Shown here: piece by piece, positions 1 to 6,671 of the stretch | Position numbering within the stretch: position 1 is the stretch's first letter | Layout of the letters: each line of letters starts with the position of its first letter | Origin: a virus | Virus record (IMG/VR): IMGVR_UViG_3300031539_000156 | Coordinates: 1-34,537 of that record | Reading direction: 5' to 3' (one strand) | DNA length: 34,537 nt | Notes under the pieces: generated by a model | Told to the model about the DNA's origin: nothing | The model's input: the letters and a program-made list of their open reading frames with translations, nothing else | Databases searched by the model: none | Translations under genes and position numbers: made by a program

Positions 1-1
1 G

Positions 2-118
2 AAAACACAATCACTCTGGCCCGGAGTACCGATCAAGGTTCAGGCACACGGAGGGCGAATCAACACCGCACAGATCTGGCGGCATTTCAAAACGAGACTG
101 CGAAGGGTGGGAGCATGA
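2..118 (+). CDS. 3' end of an unidentified upstream gene (partial)
   Basis: This reading frame is open from the left edge and stops at a TGA that overlaps the next gene's ATG in an ATGA arrangement. That is the typical layout of translationally coupled phage genes. The visible 38 residues are basic near the end and carry no motif I recognise. The other two forward frames are also open over this short stretch, and one of them runs in frame into the glycosyltransferase. The choice of frame therefore rests only on the stop/start overlap. An enzyme acting with the following glycosyltransferase is possible but not shown. Confidence 0.4.
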   Translation, partial: KTQSLWPGVPIKVQAHGGRINTAQIWRHFKTRLRRVGA

Positions 119-894
119 CCGAGACATGGAAGATCGTGACGCCGTGGGTGAACGGAGCAGAAATCGATGCGTTTCTCGATGCATGGAGAGTCACAGGGGA
201 TGAGGACTGGCTCGTCCTTCATCACGATACGAGGGCGAATGGCAGCTGCGGCCAGCCAAAAAATGAGGGGGTCGCGGAAGCCGTGAGGCAGGGGGCAGAC
301 ATCGTCGTCATCCTCGACGGGGATTGCTACCCGGATCCCGAGGGGGCACAGTCGCTCGTAAAGCTGGCAGAATGGCATGTCTCCTCGCTCCAACCTCAGC
401 GCGTGGAATCCTATCTGTCGGTGACTTCCCCGCCATCTCGCGGCACGCCTTACGTCAATACGGGGCTTTTTCGGCCAGTCGCTGCGTCAATGGGGTTCTG
501 GACCGAGATCGGAGACTATTGCGCGGTCCGTCAACTGGCTCATCGATCCGCACCGATGACCTTCCGGCGTGAACCTATCTTCGGCAGCTACTTCCCACTG
601 TGCGGTATGAACCTCGCGTTCCGTCCGAACGACTGGAATCCGTGGTGTCAATTCATCGACGTGCCTCGCTTCGATGATATCTGGATGGGTTGGTTGTGGC
701 AGCGCGAAGCGTACCGGCGCGGATACTGTTTCAACCTCGCGGGTCCGATGATCCGACACGCCCGGCAGTCGAACGTTTGGAAGAACCTCAGGGAAGAGGC
801 TCGGTATCTGGAAGAGACCGACACGCTCTGGTCGAAGATCGCTCTGCACGACTCGGATGAATATGACGATCTGCGTGGGCTGTTACCGTGTTAG
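115..894 (+). CDS. GT-A fold glycosyltransferase-like protein
   Basis: This 259-residue protein looks like a small nucleotide-sugar-dependent glycosyltransferase. An N-terminal beta-alpha segment is followed by a CGQPKNEGV stretch (residues 45-53), resembling the RN-G region of GT2 enzymes. A hydrophobic strand then ends in D68-G-D70, which fits the metal-binding DxD motif. Near the C-terminus the pattern HARQSNVWKNLREE recalls the reversibly glycosylated polypeptide / UDP-arabinopyranose mutase family, but the protein is shorter. The ATG follows a purine-rich GGGTGGGAG. Phages use such enzymes to modify virion proteins, DNA or host surface sugars, and nothing here says which. The general class is fairly secure; the substrate is unknown. 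Confidence 0.65.
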   Translation: MTETWKIVTPWVNGAEIDAFLDAWRVTGDEDWLVLHHDTRANGSCGQPKNEGVAEAVRQGADIVVILDGDCYPDPEGAQSLVKLAEWHVSSLQPQRVESYLSVTSPPSRGTPYVNTGLFRPVAASMGFWTEIGDYCAVRQLAHRSAPMTFRREPIFGSYFPLCGMNLAFRPNDWNPWCQFIDVPRFDDIWMGWLWQREAYRRGYCFNLAGPMIRHARQSNVWKNLREEARYLEETDTLWSKIALHDSDEYDDLRGLLPC

Positions 895-941
895 ATGGGT
901 CATGGACATAGCGGACCCTCTTGGATGGAAGGCATAGGTCG

Positions 942-1583
942 ATGGGTCAATGTACGGCGAAATCGAAACGGTCGGGGCAGCGTTGCAAGAAGGACGCGGT
1001 CGTAGGTTTCGGCGTGTGCCACATCCACGGAGGCAAGAGCCTAGTCGGAACGGCGAACCCGGCGTTCAAGCACGGACGATACAGCCGATGTCTTCCAGAC
1101 CGACTGAGCGAGCGATATCACCTCGCTCTGGCTGATGGAGACCTGACCTCACTGGATGATGAGATCGCGTTGACCGACTCCCGATTACAGGACGAACTCA
1201 TGCGGTTGCGGACAGAGGGCCCGCAGGCTCAGTGGTCGGAGGCACGAGCGATCTTCGCCTCATTCACAGCCAACACAAATAGGAACAATCGAGACGGCGC
1301 GGTGCGCGACATCAATCGACTTCGCGTGGTGCTGGATGCGGCAGCTGATCCAGAGGCGTCGTGGATGAAAATTGACAACCTCATCGAACAGAGACGCAAG
1401 CTCGTCGAGACGGAACGGAAGCGGCTGATGGATGCGGACAAAGCCATCGCCATTGACCAACTGATGGTTATGGTCGCGGCCATCGCTGACATCGTCCGGC
1501 GTCACGTCGCGTCCAAGGAATCACGGAGGGTCATAGGGGATGAGATCCGGCGCTTGGTCGACCGCTCTACTCCGACTGGCTGA
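942..1583 (+). CDS. Candidate small terminase subunit with N-terminal zinc-binding motif
   Basis: This protein of about 213 residues lies directly upstream of the large terminase and overlaps it by 44 bases. That is the standard place for the DNA-recognising small subunit. Its start resembles a short metal-binding module found in many phage proteins: C-T-A-K then R-C-K-K, later C-H-I-H-G-G-K, giving two cysteines followed by CxxH. The rest is rich in charged helices, including a segment around ERKRLMDADKAIAIDQLM that could be an oligomerisation helix. I chose ATG 942 because GGAAGG lies about 10 bases upstream; a TTG at 921 would add seven residues. The role is inferred from position and helical character, since small terminases are poorly conserved. 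A separate DNA-binding regulator is the alternative. Confidence 0.6.
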   Translation: MGQCTAKSKRSGQRCKKDAVVGFGVCHIHGGKSLVGTANPAFKHGRYSRCLPDRLSERYHLALADGDLTSLDDEIALTDSRLQDELMRLRTEGPQAQWSEARAIFASFTANTNRNNRDGAVRDINRLRVVLDAAADPEASWMKIDNLIEQRRKLVETERKRLMDADKAIAIDQLMVMVAAIADIVRRHVASKESRRVIGDEIRRLVDRSTPTG

Positions 1584-3012
1584 CACCGTATCCCCGGAGT
1601 CGGGTCCTGTTCTTTGGACACCCATCGACGGACCACAGACGCAGGCGTTGGTCAGTGAAGCGGACGAACTGTTTTACGGCGGCGCGGCAGGGGGCGGGAA
1701 GTCGGATCTGCTTCTCGGCATGGCGGCCACTCAACACACTCGCTCCGTCATCTTCCGACGTGAGTATCCGCAGCTGCGAGATCTGATTGACCGTGCCGAT
1801 GAGATCGCTGGAGCGAACGGACAGATCAACCGTGGGTCGGGGGTCATGCAGCTGCCCGGCAGGAAGATACAGTTCGGCTCGTGTCCGCATGAAAAAGACA
1901 AGTATCGCTGGCAGGGTCGGCCCCACGATCTCAAGGCATTCGACGAGATCACGACGTTCACTCGACCCATCTTCATGTACCTCAAAACGTGGGCGCGTTC
2001 TGCGCTGCCCGACCAGCGCGTCCGCATCGTGGCGACGGGCAACCCGCCGTCCACTTCGGATGGGCTATGGGTGATTGAATATTGGGCACCGTGGCTGGAC
2101 CGCAACCATCCGAATCCAGCAGCACCCGGCGAACTCAGATGGTTCGTCACGAACAGCGACGGGGAGACAGACATCGAGGTCGACGGGCCGGAGCCGGTGG
2201 CGGTCGATGGCGAGGTGCTGTATCCAAGGTCGCGGACGTTTATCCCCGCTCTGCTCTCGGACAATCCTTATCTCTCGACCGATGACGAATACCGGGCCGT
2301 CATCCAGTCGTTGCCCGAGCCTCTTCGATCACAGATGCTCTACGGAAAATTCGACGTGTCTGTGGATGACGATCAGTGGCAGGTGATCCCGACCGAGTGG
2401 TACGACATGGCGGTACTCCGTTGGGAAGCAATGAAGGCGGCTGCTGGACCCATGACGGCGCTTGGCGTTGACGTCGCTCGGGGTGGGAAAGACAACACAG
2501 TACTCATGCCGAAGCACGGCGCATGGTATGGCCGACCCAATCTCGTCCCCGGCAAGGAATGCCGCACCGGGCGGGAGGTGGTTCGCGAAGTCGTGAAGAT
2601 GACGAGTCGAGTGCAAAGCGAAGTGAAGATCGGAATCGACGTGATCGGCGTCGGGTCCTCGCCGTACGATCTGCTGGTGGACGCGGGGGCGACGGTCAGC
2701 GGAATCAACTTCGGTGCGGGTGCTGACGATGCGACTGATCGGAGCGGCAAGTACAAGCTCGGCAATATCAGAGCAGCAGCGTACTGGGGATTCCGCGAAG
2801 CCCTCGATCCTGAGTACTCAGACATCTGCTTGCCCCCGGACAAAGCGTTGCGAGCAGAGATGATCATGCCCCGGTGGAAGGTCCGCAACGGACGAATCTA
2901 CATCGAGTCGAAAGACGACGTCGTAGCGCGGCTCGGTCGCAGCCCTGACATAGCAGATGCGACGGTGCTGGCATGGTACGTCGATAGGCGTCGCCGGATT
3001 GAGTTCTGGTGA
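1540..3012 (+). CDS. terL: Terminase large subunit
   Basis: This is the packaging motor: an N-terminal ATPase pumps DNA into the prohead and a C-terminal RNase H-like nuclease cuts the concatemer. The Walker A motif is GGAAGGGKS (residues 47-55, lysine 54). The Walker B motif is LKAFDE with D135-E136. The nuclease half shows three well-spaced acidic positions: D311 in GVDVARGG, D367 in GIDVIGVG and D473 in DIADATVLAW. These match the usual metal-binding triad. At 490 residues the length is normal and the protein looks intact. The ATG follows GGAGGGTCATAGGGG inside the upstream gene, suggesting translational coupling. The packaging type (cos or headful) cannot be decided from the sequence. Confidence 0.95.
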   Translation: MRSGAWSTALLRLADTVSPESGPVLWTPIDGPQTQALVSEADELFYGGAAGGGKSDLLLGMAATQHTRSVIFRREYPQLRDLIDRADEIAGANGQINRGSGVMQLPGRKIQFGSCPHEKDKYRWQGRPHDLKAFDEITTFTRPIFMYLKTWARSALPDQRVRIVATGNPPSTSDGLWVIEYWAPWLDRNHPNPAAPGELRWFVTNSDGETDIEVDGPEPVAVDGEVLYPRSRTFIPALLSDNPYLSTDDEYRAVIQSLPEPLRSQMLYGKFDVSVDDDQWQVIPTEWYDMAVLRWEAMKAAAGPMTALGVDVARGGKDNTVLMPKHGAWYGRPNLVPGKECRTGREVVREVVKMTSRVQSEVKIGIDVIGVGSSPYDLLVDAGATVSGINFGAGADDATDRSGKYKLGNIRAAAYWGFREALDPEYSDICLPPDKALRAEMIMPRWKVRNGRIYIESKDDVVARLGRSPDIADATVLAWYVDRRRRIEFW

Positions 3013-3047
3013 CCCGTGCGCTACCCTGGAAATGCTCCTCCTTCCAT

Positions 3048-3155
3048 CTCGACTTTGGTCGAGGGGCGCGACCCGGATTGTCCGGGTCGTCGTCTCTCAC
3101 CTTGCGTTCTACGATCACGCGTGGTACAACCAGAACGAGATGAGTGCTCGTCTCG
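3048..3155 (+). other. Three consecutive hairpins in the gap after the terminase
   Basis: The 205-base gap between the terminase and the next gene is densely structured. 3048-3053 pairs with 3058-3063 (CTCGAC/GTCGAG, loop TTTG). 3069-3077 pairs perfectly with 3081-3089 (CGACCCGGA/TCCGGGTCG, loop TTG). 3136-3144 pairs with 3147-3155 (CGAGATGAG/CTCGTCTCG with one G-T pair, loop closing at GTGC). None is followed by a T-run, so they are not simple terminators. They could be RNA processing sites, transcript stabilisers, a small RNA or part of a packaging recognition region. No open frame of note and no clear promoter were seen here. Confidence 0.6.
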
Positions 3156-3160
3156 ACATC

Positions 3161-3198
3161 CGGCCCCGACCCTGCGCAACAGGCGGGGCCGTTTCTTT
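3161..3198 (+). terminator. Rho-independent terminator between terminase and structural genes
   Basis: An 8-bp GC-rich stem (CGGCCCCG with CGGGGCCG) continues past a two-base bulge into a 4-bp stem (CCTG/CAGG) closed by a CGCAA loop. It is followed immediately by TTTCTTT. It ends only about 19 bases before the next start codon, so it would separate terminase transcripts from the following genes unless read through or antiterminated. Confidence 0.8.
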
Positions 3199-3217
3199 AG
3201 AACGAGAGGGGTGAGAC

Positions 3218-3676
3218 ATGGCGAAGGGTGACGCGATCTTTTTCCAAGGCGCGATGCTCGAATTCGGTAAGGGCACCATCGACATCTCGTCCGACACATT
3301 CAAGCTCGGGATCGTGGATGACACCATCACCCCTGCTGCCGATCAGACCACACCGACGTGGTCCGACTTTTCAGCCAATCAGGTCAGCACCGCTGGAAAT
3401 TATCCGAGCGGGGGTCCGGCATTGACGACTGTCGCGTGGGCGATGGCTGCTGGCATCGCAACGATGACCGCTGATGACGTGGTGATCGGGGTTCACGCTA
3501 GCGGATTTCTCGATGGGTATTGGGCGATCCTCTACCATGTGACGAGTGACGTGGCGATCCTGGCGATTGACCTCGGTGGACCTGAATCTGAACAAGCTGG
3601 AGATGTGAGCGTCGAGTGGCCGAGCGGGGTGGTGTTACAGCTTCCCGCCAACGTATTGACCTGGGCAACGCCCTAA
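3218..3676 (+). CDS. Small virion-associated protein, candidate head or fibre decoration
   Basis: This 152-residue beta-rich protein has no signal peptide or membrane segment. Its pattern resembles a widespread group of small phage structural proteins: a short start naming a gene product (GTIDISSDTFKLGIVDD), a middle stretch with NQVSTAGNYPSGGPALT, a DADDV-like ADDVVIG, and a final strand carrying a short W-P-S-G motif. Those proteins are usually found among fibre or head decoration genes; the biochemical role is not established. The ATG is preceded by GAGAGGGGTGAG. It follows the terminator closely and starts the appendage block. Confidence 0.6.
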   Translation: MAKGDAIFFQGAMLEFGKGTIDISSDTFKLGIVDDTITPAADQTTPTWSDFSANQVSTAGNYPSGGPALTTVAWAMAAGIATMTADDVVIGVHASGFLDGYWAILYHVTSDVAILAIDLGGPESEQAGDVSVEWPSGVVLQLPANVLTWATP

Positions 3677-3693
3677 CATGACGGAGGTTTGAA

Positions 3694-4083
3694 ATGTCAC
3701 ACTTCACGAACGAACTTGAAGAGCGGGTACTCGACTGGGCGTTCACCACTGGATCGCCAACGCGACCGACCGCATGGTGGGTTGGTCTGTTCGACACCAC
3801 ACCGACTGATGACATCGGGACCAACGGCGTCGAGAATGCTGACACGGGCTACGCTCGTCAGTCGGTGACGTTCACCCGAACGAGTCAGACCATGAACCCG
3901 AGCGCGACCATTACCTTCGGCCCGGCAACGGGAGCTTGGGATACGGCGAACGGTTTCGGAATTAGCACCCTCGTCTCCGCTGGCGTCTGGTTGGCGTATA
4001 ACGCATTGACGACTCCCAGAACCCTCGGTGACGGTGACAGTGCGGAATTCGCCACGACCGACCTCTCCATCACCATCGACTGA
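3694..4083 (+). CDS. Small phage structural protein, tail-fibre-like family
   Basis: This 129-residue protein has the layout of a common phage family often annotated as putative tail fibre protein. An N-terminal helix (ELEERVLDWAF) is followed by a strand, WWVGLFDTTPTD. A GYARQSVTF motif comes next, then an ITFGPATGAWDTANGFGI segment, and it closes with GDSAEFATTDLSITID. The members are beta-sandwich-like and usually adjoin head or appendage genes. The start is supported by GGAGGT 7 bases upstream. A hairpin lies in the 71-base gap downstream. Family resemblance is good; the exact role (head fibre, tail fibre base or capsid decoration) is inferred. Confidence 0.65.
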   Translation: MSHFTNELEERVLDWAFTTGSPTRPTAWWVGLFDTTPTDDIGTNGVENADTGYARQSVTFTRTSQTMNPSATITFGPATGAWDTANGFGISTLVSAGVWLAYNALTTPRTLGDGDSAEFATTDLSITID

Positions 4084-4088
4084 CCCGA

Positions 4089-4129
4089 GTAGGCTCAGCC
4101 GCTTGCGACTGGCGGCGGCTGACGCCTAC
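4089..4129 (+). other. Bulged 14-bp hairpin between structural genes
   Basis: 4089-4102 (GTAGGCTCAGCCGC) pairs with 4115-4129 (GCGGCTGACGCCTAC), leaving C4123 unpaired and a 12-base loop. No T-run follows, so it is more likely a processing, stability or attenuation element than a complete terminator. It sits 26 bases ahead of the beta-helix gene start. Confidence 0.65.
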
Positions 4130-4154
4130 CGCTTGACAGGATGGAGGTGTGGAG

Positions 4155-5597
4155 ATGGCGACCTACTACATGAGGGCAGATGGTGCGCTCTCATCCAAAA
4201 CGGGTGCTACGTCTGACGCAAACGCATCAACTTCGATGGATGCCGCAGCGTTCAACGGTGACACCTTCGCAACCGACGATATTGTCATCGTAAGTGATTT
4301 GGGCGGAACCTACTCTGGCGACACGCTCGACCTTGATGGCCGCTCCGACTTAACGCTCCAGGCGAATTCTGGTGGGTCACCAAAGTTCGAGAACACAACT
4401 CAAATCGTGAGCATGGAGCTTGCCTATCGGGTCACTCTTGACGGTATCGAATTCGAGAAAACAGGCGGCTATGCCTACGCGATCATTCGGGCCTCGAATC
4501 CAGGCGATGATTGTATCGTTCGGAACTGCATCGTTCACGGGGCTGACGATGGTGGGTTGGCTGTTGGCGACTTTTCGGATGCACGAAGAGACGCCAGCGG
4601 ATGGCTCGTCGAGGATAATGTGTTCTACGACAACGGCACCGCTGGAACAAACTTTGTATGCGGCCCTGGCGACGGTCCAGGGTATGACCTGACCAACTGT
4701 ATCTTCCGGCGCAACACCTGCTACGACAATAGCGATTGGAATGGTGGCTTCGGTGGCGGGATGAAGTTCTTCGGCAACTTCGAATTCATTTCGGGATTCC
4801 AGGTGTACGAGAATCTCGTCTACAGCAATGGCCGTCCGCAGCAGGACGGCAACCAGAGCGACGGGGTCGGCATCTACTTCGACGGCTGCATTGGGACGGT
4901 TGGCAACCCGAACCTCATCCACGACAATCTCGTGTACGACAACGGCGGCAACGGGATCTTCGTCGAAATCAGCCACTACACCTACGTCTATTCAAACGTT
5001 TGTTGCGACAATGGATTCAACGCTAACGGCCAGGATGAGTTTCTACCGGCGAACATCGTCGTGGACGCTCGGGATGAAGGATCGTCGCCACTCACTGCCA
5101 AGTACAACAAGATTATCGGGAATTCCTGTTACGGAGGTCAGTGCGGGATCAAGTGTTCCTCTTACAGCAACGAAGGCTCCATTCAATATCTTGTGGATAA
5201 CGAGTTCGCGAACAACATCTGTTCCGGCTACACCCTGTACGGACTCTCCGCGCAGGGCGGCGGCGACAACGACATCAACGGGAACGGGAACACCTACGAC
5301 AACAACTGTTTCGGCGCAGAGCCGGACCCCGCCGACGACTTCATCGAGTGGGGAAACAACACTCGATATGAGACCTATGACTCATGGCTCGCGGCTTCGG
5401 GTGCCGACTCTGGATGGACTTACGTTGACGGCGATCCGCTGTTCACCAACCCTACATCGAATGACCTGACGCTGCAATCTGGATCACCGTGTCGCGGCCA
5501 GGGCGACAACACTCTTGGTTCGCCATTCAACATGGGACTGCTGCCAACTTCGGTCTGGCCCGATGCGGTCGAGACGGACGATAGGGACAACTACTGA
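4155..5597 (+). CDS. Right-handed parallel beta-helix protein, candidate tailspike
   Basis: This 480-residue protein shows repeated N-x-V/I-x-x-N-x-G style rungs across its middle. Examples are EDNVFYDNG, RRNTCYDNS, YENLVYSNG, HDNLVYDNGGNGI, YSNVCCDNG and GNSCYGG. This is the PbH1 pattern of pectate-lyase-like beta-helices. Proteins of this shape act as phage tailspikes, depolymerases or surface-binding spikes. No catalytic residues can be assigned by eye. Many aspartates and asparagines line the turns. I chose ATG 4155, 6 bases after GGAGGT, over an in-frame GTG two codons earlier. Its stop TGA shares one base with the next ATG, so the two are coupled. Confidence 0.8.
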   Translation: MATYYMRADGALSSKTGATSDANASTSMDAAAFNGDTFATDDIVIVSDLGGTYSGDTLDLDGRSDLTLQANSGGSPKFENTTQIVSMELAYRVTLDGIEFEKTGGYAYAIIRASNPGDDCIVRNCIVHGADDGGLAVGDFSDARRDASGWLVEDNVFYDNGTAGTNFVCGPGDGPGYDLTNCIFRRNTCYDNSDWNGGFGGGMKFFGNFEFISGFQVYENLVYSNGRPQQDGNQSDGVGIYFDGCIGTVGNPNLIHDNLVYDNGGNGIFVEISHYTYVYSNVCCDNGFNANGQDEFLPANIVVDARDEGSSPLTAKYNKIIGNSCYGGQCGIKCSSYSNEGSIQYLVDNEFANNICSGYTLYGLSAQGGGDNDINGNGNTYDNNCFGAEPDPADDFIEWGNNTRYETYDSWLAASGADSGWTYVDGDPLFTNPTSNDLTLQSGSPCRGQGDNTLGSPFNMGLLPTSVWPDAVETDDRDNY

Positions 5598-6655
5598 TGG
5601 CAACGCTAGTCGTATCCGCGACTGACCAGAGCAACGATTACTCGAACTGCACCAACTACCAGGGCGGCAGCGTCGTTGTCGGCAACGAGTGGATCGCCGC
5701 AGACGAGACCTGCGACATCGAGTACATCAACACGTTCCTGAGAACGGATAATGAGGTTGGGAACTGCTGGCTTGAAGTCTGGAACGCGGCCCGTACCGCT
5801 CTCGTCACGAATGGCACCTCGGACACGGTTGCTGTTTCTGCTGTTAGCGACTCAGGCGCGGTCCAGCAATTCACATGGAGCGGAAGCAAGCCAGCCATCA
5901 CTGCCAGCACGAAATACCACATCATGCTTTGCAGCAACTCCGTCGATGGTGGAGGCATCTGGTGGGAGGGCGGCAACAACGTCGCGGCAGGGTTCTACAA
6001 ATGGGAGATGGACTACTCTGATAAGTCGTGGGCGAACCAGATCACAGATGATTCCCACTACATCGAAATCTACAAGTCCGACGCCGGTGGTACGCAGGTT
6101 CTCGCAGGGACCATTGGCGCAGCGGCGACCGTCACGGGCGACCTCACTCTGCTCAACGCACAGCCGGTCTACGAAGGCCACGGCGGGATCGGTGAAAGCC
6201 AGGACAGCGACACGGTCAACGTCCCGTATCCGACGACCATCAACGAGAATGACATCCTGATTCTGCAAACGCTGTCGACGGTGGACGATGATTTCGATAC
6301 GCCGAGCGGTTGGAACTTTGCCAATTCAGTGAACCAGGGTGCGAACTCAACGGCGGCATGGTACTGGAAGCGAGCAGTCGGAACGGAAAGCGGGAACGTG
6401 GCCTGTACGCGACTGGAGACGACCGGAGGATTCTTTGGGATCATCTCGCGTTGGTCGAACTGCAAGACGAGCGGAACACCGTTCGAGGGTGCAACCTCTG
6501 CCAATGGATCATCATCAACGGTTTCGTCCTCGTCAATCACTCCGACCGTCAACTACAACCGCATCGTTTGTCTGATCTGTGCCGAGGCTGCGACCGCAGT
6601 AGGAACGCTGGCTGGCGGCAACTATGCCGAGGACTTCGAAGTGAACTCGGCATGA
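5597..6655 (+). CDS. Two-domain appendage protein sharing modules with the downstream giant fibre
   Basis: This 352-residue protein has three parts. Residues about 1-165 form a beta-sandwich-like domain resembling cell-surface anchor or carbohydrate-binding modules (LEVWNAARTALVTNG, ASTKYHIMLCSNS). Residues 167-186 are one complete copy of the 20-residue repeat (VLAGTIGAAATVTGDL) that builds the next gene. Residues about 190-352 are a domain beginning VYEGHGGIG that is clearly homologous to the start of the next protein: shared DILILQ, WYWKRA and FFGIISRWS. It stops with TGA at 6653, earlier than the paralogue's domain ends, so its last strands seem missing. It probably functions in the same virion appendage. 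Confidence 0.7.
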   Translation: MATLVVSATDQSNDYSNCTNYQGGSVVVGNEWIAADETCDIEYINTFLRTDNEVGNCWLEVWNAARTALVTNGTSDTVAVSAVSDSGAVQQFTWSGSKPAITASTKYHIMLCSNSVDGGGIWWEGGNNVAAGFYKWEMDYSDKSWANQITDDSHYIEIYKSDAGGTQVLAGTIGAAATVTGDLTLLNAQPVYEGHGGIGESQDSDTVNVPYPTTINENDILILQTLSTVDDDFDTPSGWNFANSVNQGANSTAAWYWKRAVGTESGNVACTRLETTGGFFGIISRWSNCKTSGTPFEGATSANGSSSTVSSSSITPTVNYNRIVCLICAEAATAVGTLAGGNYAEDFEVNSA

Positions 6656-6671
6656 GGGACGGCGATCACTG

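Noticed and set aside
3013-3217. Promoter for the structural genes
   Set aside because: I looked for -10/-35 pairs; TACGAT near 3110 is a fair -10 but no -35 lies at suitable spacing, so I do not call one.
4828-5469. Forward serine/threonine-rich frame within the beta-helix gene
   Set aside because: Its composition is that of a shifted reading of the real gene, and the beta-helix rungs are clear in the other frame.
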